Shown here piece after piece: positions 8,811 through 17,095 of a stretch of DNA of 64,000 nt (the first letter of the stretch is position 1; each line of letters opens with the position of its first letter). The stretch lies in contig CALXSS010000004.1 of NCBI GenBank assembly GCA_944391225.1, positions 1 to 64,000 of the forward strand, in the 5' to 3' direction. The DNA comes from an uncultured Clostridia bacterium. GTDB taxonomy: Bacteria; Bacillota; Clostridia; UBA1381. The position numbers were made by a program, and so were the translations under genes. The notes beneath the pieces were generated by a model, which searched no databases, was not told the origin of the DNA, and saw only the letters and a list, made by a program, of their open reading frames with translations.

Positions 8811-8835
8811 GTATACTAATAGTTTGTATGCTAAT
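8811..8835 (-). promoter_or_regulatory. Candidate MarR operator
   Basis: GTATACTAAT (8811-8820) and GTATGCTAAT (8826-8835) are repeated with a 15-bp period directly upstream of the regulator's ribosome binding site. Such a position is usual for autorepression by MarR proteins. Confidence 0.5.
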
Positions 8836-8980
8836 TATTATATATTGTTTCGCGGTGACTATCAATGGTAAACTTAAATGAATTTATTTAACGTTTTGCA
8901 GCAACGATAGGTGTTATTGCATATAGCTAACATATACAAAAACTCTATAAAATTTACCTCTTTTTTGGTATTTCAAAATA

Positions 8981-9009
8981 TTGACTAATTATAGTTTTGG
9001 TGTTAAAAT
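8981..9009 (+). promoter_or_regulatory. Promoter for transglutaminase-like gene
   Basis: TTGACT and TAAAAT with a 17-base spacer. The rest of the 8866-9079 gap holds nothing else I recognise. Confidence 0.7.
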
Positions 9010-9079
9010 GTTAATGTCAAAGGGATGATCAAAATGGTGGAAAGAGATAATGCAAACGTAATCATATTGGAGGAATAAA

Positions 9080-10657
9080 GTGAGAAAAAATTTTATATGC
9101 TTTGTGATCGCAGCTATACTGGCAGTCAACTATATATCAGCATTAGCGACAGAAAATAAATATGATGCCTTTTTACCGGCAGGAGGAACGGAGAGCATAA
9201 CGGTCAATATTGTAGATCCGCCGGAGGAGAGCGAGCTTGAAACTGAAGAGTTCTATCTGAGCGGACACGGTGGTATTGAAGAAGCAAAGCAGTTCTACAG
9301 CTACGGCTCGGATTATGCGTATAAAGATATAGAACTCAGAGAAGATCAGGATTTCAGATTTGGCATATATGATGCTATGCTGGAAGCTTGTCAGAAATTC
9401 GCTGTCAGCAATGAGGATGTAGAATATCAGGAAAAACATGAATACAGCTTTGATACTATAGAGTACAGTATCGACGGCGTTGCTCAGTCTGATTTTAATG
9501 AGACTGCCAATTATTATTTCCCGATAGTATCAGCGGTCTATTCTGTATTTAAGAATGACCATCCTGAGTTTTATTGGCTTTCAAATGATATATATATGTT
9601 TGCCTCAATACGCGGAACAGCAAGCAACAGCAAGCTTAATATAGGCATGTATATGAACGTGTATGATGAATATGCAGAAGCGTCATACAGGCATGAGCTG
9701 GATGAAAAAATCGAGGAAAATACGCAGGCGTATATAGATACAATAAGCGAAAGTGATGCAAATGATAACTACAGCATATCAAAGCTGCTGCATGATATGA
9801 TAATAAATGATGTGGATTATGCTTATGATGATAACGGTGATCCGCTCGATACTCCGCAGGCGCACAGTATCGTTGGAGTGCTTGATGGCGATCCCCGTAC
9901 CAATGTCGTATGCGAAGGATATGCAAAAACATATCAGCTTATATTAAATGCTGTAGGAGTAGAAAATGTATATGTTTCCGGCTATGCCTATAATGGTATA
10001 AGCACAGAGGGACACGCATGGAACATGGTGAAGCTCAATGACGGCGAGTATTACAATTTTGATGTTACATGGGACGATCAAAAATATGAGCAGTTCCGTT
10101 ATAATTATTTTGCTAAAGGGATAGGCTTTTATTCGGATCATTTCCCGATGTCGCCGGAGTACACAGGAGTAAATTTCCTTTATGAGTTGCCCGAGGTTCC
10201 GGAAAATGATTATACTCCTATAATAGCTACTCCTGAGCCGGACGATACTCCAAAGCCGACAGAGACGGCAGAGCCTGACGATACTCCAGATCCGACGGAG
10301 ACGGCAGAGCCTGACGATACTCCGGATCCGACAGTAACACCAAATCCTGATAATACGGATACGCCTCCGCAGGAAACCAAAGCGCCTGAATTCGAGATAG
10401 AAATGAAGGTCGATAAAGTAGAAAATGAGGACGGCAGCAAAGCGGTGAAGATAGTTCTTGACAAGGTCGAAGATGATAGCAGTATTTTTGTTGCGATAAA
10501 GAATAAGCATGGCGAAATAATAGCTCTTAAGTGGATACCTGTAAGTGATATGGAAAATTATGTTGATATTATAGAGAGCGGCAGTGTAGAAGTATACGCA
10601 TGGAAGGATACTAATTCAAAGCCTTTGGCAAAAATGAGAAATATAGAGTTTGAATAA
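9080..10657 (+). CDS. Secreted transglutaminase-like protein with Pro/Thr repeat linker
   Basis: 525 residues. A signal peptide (about 1-23) starts with basic residues. The transglutaminase-like (papain-fold) core has Cys278 in VVCEGYAKTYQ, His312 in GHAWNMV and Asp328 in FDVTWDD, the expected triad. Residues 385-430 are tandem repeats of EPDDTPDPTETA, a cell-wall-type linker. The C-terminal about 90 residues end in VEVYAWKDTNSKPLAKMRNIEFE and resemble the end of the surface protein at 845-3589. The start is GTG, seven bases after GGAGG. Known members of this superfamily act as proteases or crosslinkers; which one applies here is open. Confidence 0.85.
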   Translation: MRKNFICFVIAAILAVNYISALATENKYDAFLPAGGTESITVNIVDPPEESELETEEFYLSGHGGIEEAKQFYSYGSDYAYKDIELREDQDFRFGIYDAMLEACQKFAVSNEDVEYQEKHEYSFDTIEYSIDGVAQSDFNETANYYFPIVSAVYSVFKNDHPEFYWLSNDIYMFASIRGTASNSKLNIGMYMNVYDEYAEASYRHELDEKIEENTQAYIDTISESDANDNYSISKLLHDMIINDVDYAYDDNGDPLDTPQAHSIVGVLDGDPRTNVVCEGYAKTYQLILNAVGVENVYVSGYAYNGISTEGHAWNMVKLNDGEYYNFDVTWDDQKYEQFRYNYFAKGIGFYSDHFPMSPEYTGVNFLYELPEVPENDYTPIIATPEPDDTPKPTETAEPDDTPDPTETAEPDDTPDPTVTPNPDNTDTPPQETKAPEFEIEMKVDKVENEDGSKAVKIVLDKVEDDSSIFVAIKNKHGEIIALKWIPVSDMENYVDIIESGSVEVYAWKDTNSKPLAKMRNIEFE

Positions 10658-10664
10658 AGAGCAG

Positions 10665-10695
10665 TGCGGTGGTTTTGTGCCACCGCATTTTCCTT
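10665..10695. terminator. Bidirectional terminator between convergent genes
   Basis: TGCGGTGG / CCACCGCA stem with a T-rich tail ATTTTCCTTTTT on the plus strand. It lies between the stops of the transglutaminase-like gene and the GH28 gene. Confidence 0.8.
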
Positions 10696-10727
10696 TTTGT
10701 AGGGCAGGTAAGCCATATACAGTTTGT

Positions 10728-11990
10728 TCAGCAGCCTGAGCGAATTATCCTCAGCCGCTCTGTGGAAAAGTTTTCTACAGTATCCGTATCAAAGCTGTCA
10801 TCGTCTGCCGATATATCAAGATCACTGAAGCAGAAATTTTTGAGCACATATTGTGAGACGTCAGGCAAAACATTAAAAAAGGTTTTGCAGCGGCATTTGC
10901 AGTTTTTCATGGTGATATTTTCCGCATATGAAAGAGGTATCTCGTCTCTGTCTTTGAGGTCAAAAAACTGCGTCCATGGATTTATATTTATAAAGCTGTC
11001 AACAACGGCATTTACCTCATCCACAAGGATATGCTCATACAGCTGCGGAGTGTCAGGTCTCATTTTCAGCCAGAGCAGATTAAAACCTGAGGAAACATTT
11101 ATGCGGCGCATGATAATATTCCTGTTGTGGATCGATTCGGAGCCGCAGGTAAGACAGCCGTGACAAAAACCATAGGTGCAGTCCTCAATAATTATTCGCT
11201 CGTTAGAGCCGTTTTCGGGCAGAGTATCTGCCCATGGTCCTTTTCCGCCCTTTAGAACTACAGAATCATCATTTACCTCAAGATAACAGTTCTTTATAAG
11301 TACATCGGAGCATACGTCAATGTCTATCGCGTCAGTGCTGGGCGCTTTTATCGGATAGGCAGGCGAAAAGATCCGGCAGCTGAGATATTTTACATGGTCA
11401 CATTTATATATATGGTTTGTCCAGTAGTGGGAGTTTTGCAGTGTAAGCCCGCTTACTGTGACATTGCTGCTGTTTGATATATAGATAAGCCGCGGACGTT
11501 GTTCATCCTTATTGGTACAGTCAGGATTCCATTGCCTTCTGAGCCAGAATGCGTGCCATGAGCGCAGACCGTTCCCGTCTATCGTTCCGCCGCCGAATAT
11601 ACATAGTCCGTCAACACCGTCAGCGTTGATAAGAGCCGGGAAATACAGGCAGGTCTCACCCTCCATTCTCGTTTCGCATATTGGGTAATCAGCTATGTTG
11701 TCGCTTCCTTTAAGTGTGCCGCCGCGTTTGACACAGAGATGAACTCCCTGCTTAAGGTATATTGATCCGGTCAGGTAGGTACCGGCAGGAACAACGAGTA
11801 TTCCGCCCCCTCTCAGGCTTATCTCATCTATCAGGTTCTGTATCTCCTTTGTGTGTACAGCTCCGTCGTCAAATATATTATAGTCTGTCAGAACGTATTC
11901 CTTGCCGAGCTTTTCAGCTGAGGGAGCGTCAGCTTCATAAAACCAGGCGTCTATAGGCGTTCCGTCCGGGAAAAATTCTATCGTATCCAT
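10728..11990 (-). CDS. Glycoside hydrolase family 28 (polygalacturonase-like)
   Basis: 420 residues with the right-handed parallel beta-helix pattern of GH28. The family motifs appear as STDAIDID (in place of NTDG-type sequence), NDDSVVLK (catalytic Asp pair), GFCHGCLTCGSE (the GHG motif with its His) and WLKMRP (the RIK-like motif). There is no signal peptide, so it probably acts in the cytoplasm on imported pectic oligosaccharides. Exo-acting galacturonidase or rhamnogalacturonan activity are both possible. It is monocistronic with its own promoter at 12013-12041 and AAGGAGG before the ATG. It indicates use of plant pectin. Confidence 0.9.
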   Translation of the reverse strand: MDTIEFFPDGTPIDAWFYEADAPSAEKLGKEYVLTDYNIFDDGAVHTKEIQNLIDEISLRGGGILVVPAGTYLTGSIYLKQGVHLCVKRGGTLKGSDNIADYPICETRMEGETCLYFPALINADGVDGLCIFGGGTIDGNGLRSWHAFWLRRQWNPDCTNKDEQRPRLIYISNSSNVTVSGLTLQNSHYWTNHIYKCDHVKYLSCRIFSPAYPIKAPSTDAIDIDVCSDVLIKNCYLEVNDDSVVLKGGKGPWADTLPENGSNERIIIEDCTYGFCHGCLTCGSESIHNRNIIMRRINVSSGFNLLWLKMRPDTPQLYEHILVDEVNAVVDSFININPWTQFFDLKDRDEIPLSYAENITMKNCKCRCKTFFNVLPDVSQYVLKNFCFSDLDISADDDSFDTDTVENFSTERLRIIRSGC

Positions 11991-12012
11991 AATGATCGCC
12001 TCCTTGAGTATA

Positions 12013-12041
12013 ATTATATCCTATAATAGCGAATATTTCAA
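12013..12041 (-). promoter_or_regulatory. Promoter of GH28 gene
   Basis: On the minus strand TTGAAA and TATAAT are separated by 17 bases, upstream of the GH28 ribosome binding site. Confidence 0.75.
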
Positions 12042-12069
12042 TAACAGATAACAAAATCAAAAAAAAGAC

Positions 12070-12098
12070 TTCACAAAAGTAAGTTTTTCGTGTATAAT
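12070..12098 (+). promoter_or_regulatory. Promoter of the cobalamin operon
   Basis: TTCACA and a perfect TATAAT with 17-base spacing, just upstream of the riboswitch aptamer. Confidence 0.75.
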
Positions 12099-12124
12099 AG
12101 TAGGCATAAGTAAATAGAGTACCT

Positions 12125-12280
12125 TATTGAGTGTTTTGGTCTCAAAACAGGAAGACGGGTGAGAGTCCCGCACAGTTCCGCTACGGTATTTACGGAGCCA
12201 AGGCGCATTATGTCACTGGGATAGTTTCCTGGGAAGGCGCGCGGCGGTGAAGATGTATAAGTCCGGATACAGGCTCAATA
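12125..12280 (+). promoter_or_regulatory. Cobalamin (B12) riboswitch aptamer
   Basis: The ends pair as P1: TATTGAG 12125-12131 with CTCAATA 12274-12280. Inside are the B12-box features in order: GGGTGAGAGTCCCGCACAG, TTCCGCTAC, GAGCC, TGTCACTGGG, CCTGGGAAGG and AAGTCCGGATAC. This is the cobalamin riboswitch family and stands directly before cbiL. Ligand binding is expected to reduce expression of the B12 operon through the hairpins that follow. Confidence 0.93.
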
Positions 12281-12318
12281 CAGGATGCAGCAATTCGCGA
12301 GAACGGAGGATGCATATT

Positions 12319-12353
12319 ACACGAACGCAAAAAAACAGATTTTTCGTTCGTGT
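12319..12353 (+). terminator. Riboswitch downstream hairpin 1
   Basis: ACACGAACG pairs with CGTTCGTGT and an inner A-run pairs with T-run. The tail TGTTTGCG is a poor T-tract, so this may be an anti-terminator or stability hairpin rather than a terminator. Confidence 0.5.
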
Positions 12354-12371
12354 TGTTTGCGTACAAAATTG

Positions 12372-12397
12372 ACCGGCTCGCGCAGCCGGTATTTTAT
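12372..12397 (+). terminator. Riboswitch-controlled terminator candidate
   Basis: ACCGGCT / AGCCGGT stem followed by ATTTTATT, about 50 bases before cbiL. This is the most likely attenuator for B12-dependent termination. Confidence 0.65.
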
Positions 12398-12443
12398 TGT
12401 CGTTATTTAAAATAGAACAGCAAGGCTGAAAGGAGATCATATA

Positions 12444-13121
12444 ATGGACAAGGCAAAGCTTTACGGAGTTGGAGTTGGTCCGGGCGACAGAGAGCTTATA
12501 ACAGTAAAGGCAGTCAGGGTAATAAAGGAATGCGGTGTTATAGCAGTGCCGTTAATGAAGAACGGCGGCAAAACAGCATATGATATTGCCGCGGAGTATA
12601 CAAGGGGAAAAAGGCTTATAGAATTGGAAATGCCCATGTCAAAGGATTTTGCGGAGCTTGATAAAAACTATGGAGCGGCGGCAGATGTGATAGAGTCAGA
12701 GCTTAAAGCCGGAAACAATGTGGCGTTTCTGACCTTAGGCGATCCCACGGTATATTCTACATATATGAGGATAGACAGGATAATGCGCTCGCGCGGCTAT
12801 GAAACCGAGATAATCCCGGGCATAACGTCATTCTGTGCCGCGGCGGCGCGTCTTAATATGGCTCTTTGCGAGAGGGATGAGGCTATGACGGTGATACCGG
12901 CAAGCTATGATATAGAAAAAAGTCTGGAGCTGAAGGGAACAAAGATATTTATGAAGTCAAGCCGGGCAATAGACGGAGTTATGGAAAAGCTGAGGGAAAA
13001 GGGTATGCTTGAAAGGACCGTGGTAGTAGAAAACTGCGGCATGGATAACGAAAGGATAGTATATCCGGCAAACGGGGAAGTCCCGGACAAAGGATATTTT
13101 TCTATAGTATTCGTTAAGTGA
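12444..13121 (+). CDS. cbiL: Cobalt-factor II / precorrin-2 C20-methyltransferase
   Basis: 225 residues, tetrapyrrole methylase fold. LYGVGVGPGDRELITVKAV at the N-terminus is the SAM-binding GVGPGD loop typical of CbiL/CobI; FLTLGDPTVYSTY and IIPGITSFCAAAARL are the other family signatures. It adds the C20 methyl group from SAM to (cobalt-)precorrin-2 in the cytoplasm. It is the first gene after the B12 riboswitch, with AAAGGAG seven bases before the ATG. The context makes the cobalt-containing form the likely substrate. Confidence 0.95.
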   Translation: MDKAKLYGVGVGPGDRELITVKAVRVIKECGVIAVPLMKNGGKTAYDIAAEYTRGKRLIELEMPMSKDFAELDKNYGAAADVIESELKAGNNVAFLTLGDPTVYSTYMRIDRIMRSRGYETEIIPGITSFCAAAARLNMALCERDEAMTVIPASYDIEKSLELKGTKIFMKSSRAIDGVMEKLREKGMLERTVVVENCGMDNERIVYPANGEVPDKGYFSIVFVK

Positions 13122-13148
13122 ATATATCAGGTCAAAGGAGAGAGGATA

Positions 13149-13898
13149 ATGGTACATTTTGTAGGGGCAGGTCCGGGCGCGGCGGATCTTATCACTGTGC
13201 GCGGAGCGGAGCTTTTGAAAAATGCTGAGGTCATAATATATGCCGGTTCATTGGTAAACAAGGAGCTGCTTTCATACGCGGATGAAAAATGCGGCATATA
13301 CAACAGCGCGTCAATGACGCTCGAGGAGGTCATTGCGGTAATGACAGAAAATCGTGACAGGAATGTCGTGCGTCTGCACACGGGCGATCCGGCAGTATAT
13401 GGAGCGATAAGAGAACAGATGGACAGGCTCAACGAGCTTGGAATTAAATACGAGGTTTGTCCCGGAGTAAGCTCAATGTTCGGAGCTGCCGCCGCTGTGA
13501 ATGCGGAGTACACTCTGCCCGGAGTAAGTCAGTCGGTTATAATAACGCGGCTTGCCGGCAGAACGCCCGTGCCGGAAAAGGAGAGCATGGAAAGCCTCGC
13601 GTCACACGGCGCGTCAATGGTGATATTTTTGTCGGCAGGAATGACGGGAGAGCTGTCGGAAAAGCTTATAAAGGGCGGATACAGCGCCGATACTCCGGCG
13701 GCGATAGTGTATAAGGCTACGTGGCAGGATGAAAAAACGGTGATAACTACTGTAGGCGGGCTTGAAAAAGCCGCGAGGGAAAACGGGATAACAAAAACAG
13801 CTCTGATCCTTGTCGGGGGCTTTCTTGGAAATCAATATGAAAGGTCAAAGCTGTATGATCCGATGTTTTCACACGGATTCAGAAAGGCAGCGGAATGA
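13149..13898 (+). CDS. cbiF: Cobalt-precorrin-4 C11-methyltransferase
   Basis: 249 residues. VHFVGAGPGAADLITVRG and VIIYAGSLVNKELL are diagnostic of CbiF/CobM; RLHTGDPAVYGAIREQM and CPGVSSMFGAAAAV follow. It methylates C11 of the corrinoid intermediate using SAM. The gene lies 27 bases after cbiL with a GGAGAG site and overlaps cbiG by four bases. Confidence 0.96.
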   Translation: MVHFVGAGPGAADLITVRGAELLKNAEVIIYAGSLVNKELLSYADEKCGIYNSASMTLEEVIAVMTENRDRNVVRLHTGDPAVYGAIREQMDRLNELGIKYEVCPGVSSMFGAAAAVNAEYTLPGVSQSVIITRLAGRTPVPEKESMESLASHGASMVIFLSAGMTGELSEKLIKGGYSADTPAAIVYKATWQDEKTVITTVGGLEKAARENGITKTALILVGGFLGNQYERSKLYDPMFSHGFRKAAE

Positions 13899-14893
13899 TG
13901 CGGATCTCGGTGATATCGTTCACGCAAAACGGAGACAGGCTCAGCGGTGTTATAGGCTCAGCCTTTGCGGAGGAGGAAGTGATCAGAACAGTATCTTCAA
14001 ATCGCGGCTGTACTCTTTCGGAATGGACAGAAAATGCGTTTAAGGAAAGCAACGCAATAATATTTGTTGGCGCGGCAGGCATAGCGGTAAGAGCGATCGC
14101 TCCGTATGTAAGGAGCAAGGATAAGGATCCAGCTGTTATAGTGACAGATGAAAAGGGAGGGTTTGTAATACCGCTCCTTTCAGGGCATATCGGCGGAGCA
14201 AACAGACTGGCGCACAGGATAGCGGCAGCGACAGGCGGAACAGCTGTAATAACAACTGCGACCGATATAAACGACGTCTGGGCGGCTGATGAATGGGCAG
14301 TGGAAAACGGTTGCGCCGTATACAATAAAGAGGAGATAAAGCATATTTCAGGTGCTATGCTGCGAGGTGAAAGAGTAGGGATACTGAGCCGCTTTCCGGT
14401 TTGCGGAGAGCTGCCCGCGGGAACGGTGAGCAGCGAGAGCGGAAAGTACGGTGTTGTTATATCGGACAAGCCGGAATATCCGTTTGAGCATACGCTTGTG
14501 CTGATACCTAAAGTAATAAGCATAGGAGCGGGAAGCAGAGCGGGGGCGGAGCCTGAGGAGCTTATAAGTCTGTACAGATCGTCAAGGGAAAGGCTCGGCT
14601 TTGAGCAGTGCGCGGTAGAATTTGTTGCAACTATAGATATCAAGCGCGGCGAAAAAAGTATAGAGCAGCTTTCTGAGCACATAGGCTGCGGTATAAGGTA
14701 TTATTCAGCCGCGGAGCTGAACAGCGCTGAGGGGAGCTTTACAGGCTCGGATTTTGTAAAAAAGGTAACGGGGGTGGACAACGTTTGTGAGCGCGCGGCA
14801 TCGATGAACGGCGGCAGGCTCATATTGAAAAAGCTCTCCGGCAGAGGAGTGACGCTCTCTGCCGCAAGGCGGGAATATACTGTAAAATTCTGA
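13895..14893 (+). CDS. cbiG: Cobalt-precorrin-5A hydrolase
   Basis: 332 residues. The N-terminal region has AIIFVGAAGIAVRAIAPY and PLLSGHIGGANRLA, hallmarks of CbiG; the C-terminal domain begins at ISIGAGSRAGAEPEEL. It opens the delta-lactone of cobalt-precorrin-5A with loss of the C20 unit as acetaldehyde, a step found only in the anaerobic route. The ATG overlaps the cbiF stop (ATGA); a second ATG follows immediately and either could be used. Confidence 0.95.
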   Translation: MMRISVISFTQNGDRLSGVIGSAFAEEEVIRTVSSNRGCTLSEWTENAFKESNAIIFVGAAGIAVRAIAPYVRSKDKDPAVIVTDEKGGFVIPLLSGHIGGANRLAHRIAAATGGTAVITTATDINDVWAADEWAVENGCAVYNKEEIKHISGAMLRGERVGILSRFPVCGELPAGTVSSESGKYGVVISDKPEYPFEHTLVLIPKVISIGAGSRAGAEPEELISLYRSSRERLGFEQCAVEFVATIDIKRGEKSIEQLSEHIGCGIRYYSAAELNSAEGSFTGSDFVKKVTGVDNVCERAASMNGGRLILKKLSGRGVTLSAARREYTVKF

Positions 14894-14944
14894 GGCTGGA
14901 TCAGCTGGAATATAAATTTGAGATTTAAATTCAGGAGGAAGGAT

Positions 14945-15673
14945 ATGGAAATATATATTGTAGGCATAGGACCGGGCAGCGCGGAGGATATGTCGTTCCG
15001 CGCGCGTGCTGCGATAGAAAAGGCTGATGTGATAGTTGGCTATGGTCTTTATGTAAAGCTTATAGAGGATATTATAAAGGGAAAGGAGATATTTTCAACC
15101 TCTATGACACATGAGCGTGAGCGTTGTGAAAAGGCGGCAGAGCTTGCACTGAGCGGCAAAACAGTTGCTGTGATCTCGGGCGGAGATGCCGGAGTGTACG
15201 GCATGGCAGGACTGATGTACGAGGTCTGCGAGGCGCATCCGGAGATAGAGATAGAAACAGTGCCAGGCATAACTGCTGCGTGCAGCGGCGCGGCAGTGGC
15301 GGGAGCGCCGCTCGGCCACGATTTCGCGGTAATAAGCCTTTCGGATATGCTCACACCATGGGAGCTGATAGAAAAAAGACTGCGCCTTGCGTCTGAGGCT
15401 GATATGGTGATCTGTATATATAATCCTGCCAGCCACAGGCGGGCGGATCATCTCAAGCGCGCCTGCGCAATAGTCATGGAGCATAAGACAGGCTCTACAC
15501 CGTGCGCGTATGTGCGCAATATAGGCAGAGATGGTGAAAGCTGCAGAGTGTGCACTCTTGAGGAGCTTTCAGACGCGCCTGCCGATATGTTCACGACTGT
15601 ATACATAGGCAGCAGCACAACAAGGATAATAAACGGAAGGCTCGTAACACCGCGAGGATACAGGGAAAGATGA
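14945..15673 (+). CDS. cbiH: Cobalt-factor III / precorrin-3B C17-methyltransferase
   Basis: 242 residues. IYIVGIGPGSAEDMSFRARAA, VISGGDAGVYGMAG and ICIYNPASHRRADHL are typical of CbiH/CobJ. It methylates C17 and drives ring contraction in the anaerobic pathway. The ATG at 14945 follows AGGAGG by six bases; an upstream in-frame start at 14918 would overlap no better site. It is followed by cbiJ with a four-base overlap. Confidence 0.95.
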   Translation: MEIYIVGIGPGSAEDMSFRARAAIEKADVIVGYGLYVKLIEDIIKGKEIFSTSMTHERERCEKAAELALSGKTVAVISGGDAGVYGMAGLMYEVCEAHPEIEIETVPGITAACSGAAVAGAPLGHDFAVISLSDMLTPWELIEKRLRLASEADMVICIYNPASHRRADHLKRACAIVMEHKTGSTPCAYVRNIGRDGESCRVCTLEELSDAPADMFTTVYIGSSTTRIINGRLVTPRGYRER

Positions 15674-16413
15674 AAATAACTGTTTTTGCCGGAACGGGAG
15701 ACGGCAGGGAGCTTTGCATGTACCTTGCTTCGCTCGGAGCTGATGTAACAGCGAGCGTTACGACTGAATACGGAGCAGAGCTGTTAAATGACAGCGGCGC
15801 AAAGGTCTGCTGCGGAAGGCTTGATGCAGACGGAATGCGCGCTCTCATTCATTCCTGCGATGTCGTCATAGACGCCACGCATCCGTATGCAGCTGAGGCG
15901 AGCAGGAATATTATTGACGCGTGCAGGGCTGAGCAGATAGAGTATATAAGGGCTGTGAGGCAGGAGATAAAGAGCGAGAATGCAGTGTATGTTGACAGCG
16001 CGGCGGAGGCGGCAGAATATCTTTCAACGGCAGACGGCGAGGTGTTTGTAAGCACGGGCAGTAAGGAGCTTGCGGATTTTGAGCGCATCGGCAGCCGTGT
16101 AACAGCGCGAGTGCTCGATGCAGAACCGGTGCGCCGAATGTGCAGCGGTATGAATATTGGGAAGATCATATATAAAAGACCGCCCTTTGACCTTGAGGAG
16201 AACCTTGAAGATATGTCAGGCTGCAGCTATCTTGTTACTAAGGATGGCGGCGATACAGGCGGGATGCCTGAAAAGCTGAGGGCGGCAGAGCTGCTTTCGA
16301 TGAGTGTTGTTGTTATCACAAGACCGGAGAGCGGCAGAGACGGCTATACATTTGATCGGGTAAAGAAGATGTTCAGATCAAGATTATCGCCGGAGGAGCA
16401 GTGTGAAAAATAG
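15670..16413 (+). CDS. cbiJ: Cobalt-precorrin-6A reductase
   Basis: 247 residues. The N-terminal KITVFAGTGDGRELCMYLAS and VVIDATHPYAAEASRNI are the CbiJ/CobK signatures, with FVSTGSKELADF and KDGGDTGGMPEKL further on. It reduces cobalt-precorrin-6A, presumably with NADH or NADPH. The ATG overlaps the cbiH stop. A perfect 7-bp hairpin (CCGCCGC-GAT-GCGGCGG, about 16444-16460) lies after it, before cbiC. Confidence 0.94.
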   Translation: MKITVFAGTGDGRELCMYLASLGADVTASVTTEYGAELLNDSGAKVCCGRLDADGMRALIHSCDVVIDATHPYAAEASRNIIDACRAEQIEYIRAVRQEIKSENAVYVDSAAEAAEYLSTADGEVFVSTGSKELADFERIGSRVTARVLDAEPVRRMCSGMNIGKIIYKRPPFDLEENLEDMSGCSYLVTKDGGDTGGMPEKLRAAELLSMSVVVITRPESGRDGYTFDRVKKMFRSRLSPEEQCEK

Positions 16414-16474
16414 GTATCAATTTTATCCACACTGTATTTTGTGCCGCCGCGATGCGGCGGAATGGAGGAGCAAT

Positions 16475-17095
16475 ATGGAATATATTAAACCTATGGATAT
16501 AGAAAGACGCAGCTTTGAGATGATAACGGAGGAGCTTAAGGGTCTGGAGCTGCCGGAGGACAATATGGAGGTGCTCAAGCGAGTTATCCATACAACGGCA
16601 GATTTTGATTATGCGCAGAACCTGAGGTTTTCAGAGGGAGCTGTGCAGTCAGGTATAGACGCGCTCAGGAACGGGGCGCATATAGTGACCGATACGAACA
16701 TGGCGTTATCGGGCGTGAATAAAAAGGTAGTGCGCGAGCTTGGCGGAGATGTACATTGCTTTATATCCCATCCCGATGTGATAGGACAGGCGCGGGCATT
16801 GGGAGTTACACGAGCGCGGGTGGCAGTAGAGAAAGCGTGCACACTCAAGCATGAGCTCATTTTTGCAGTTGGCAACGCCCCTACCGCGCTTATAAGATTG
16901 GATGAGATGATAAAACGCGGCAGAGTAAAGCCAAAGCTCGTTATAGGAGTGCCTGTGGGGTTTGTAAATGTTGTCGAGGCAAAGGAGATAATAATGCAGA
17001 GCGGCGTTCCATATATTGTTGCGGCAGGCAGGAAGGGAGGCAGCAGCGTGGCTGCGGCTATATGCAACGCGCTGATCTATAAGATAAAAAGATGA
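16475..17095 (+). CDS. cbiC: Cobalt-precorrin-8 methylmutase
   Basis: 206 residues. The CbiC/CobH family motifs are SFEMITEE, VIHTTADFDYA (with the catalytic His), ALRNGAHIVTDTNMA, IGVPVGFVNVVEAKE and AAGRKGGSSVAAAICNAL. It moves the methyl group from C11 to C12. The ATG at 16475 is chosen because GGAGGAG lies five bases upstream; a GTG at 16403 would add unrelated residues. The gene overlaps the transporter permease by four bases. Confidence 0.95.
   Translation: MEYIKPMDIERRSFEMITEELKGLELPEDNMEVLKRVIHTTADFDYAQNLRFSEGAVQSGIDALRNGAHIVTDTNMALSGVNKKVVRELGGDVHCFISHPDVIGQARALGVTRARVAVEKACTLKHELIFAVGNAPTALIRLDEMIKRGRVKPKLVIGVPVGFVNVVEAKEIIMQSGVPYIVAAGRKGGSSVAAAICNALIYKIKR

Noticed and set aside
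10210-10464. Minus-strand ORF of Ser/Gly/Val repeats
   Set aside because: It is the antisense of the Pro/Thr/Asp repeat linker of the transglutaminase-like protein.
13879-14682. Long minus-strand ORF of 267 codons
   Set aside because: It lies opposite cbiG, which is unmistakable; its composition is the Ser/Pro/Ile-rich pattern of a shadow frame.
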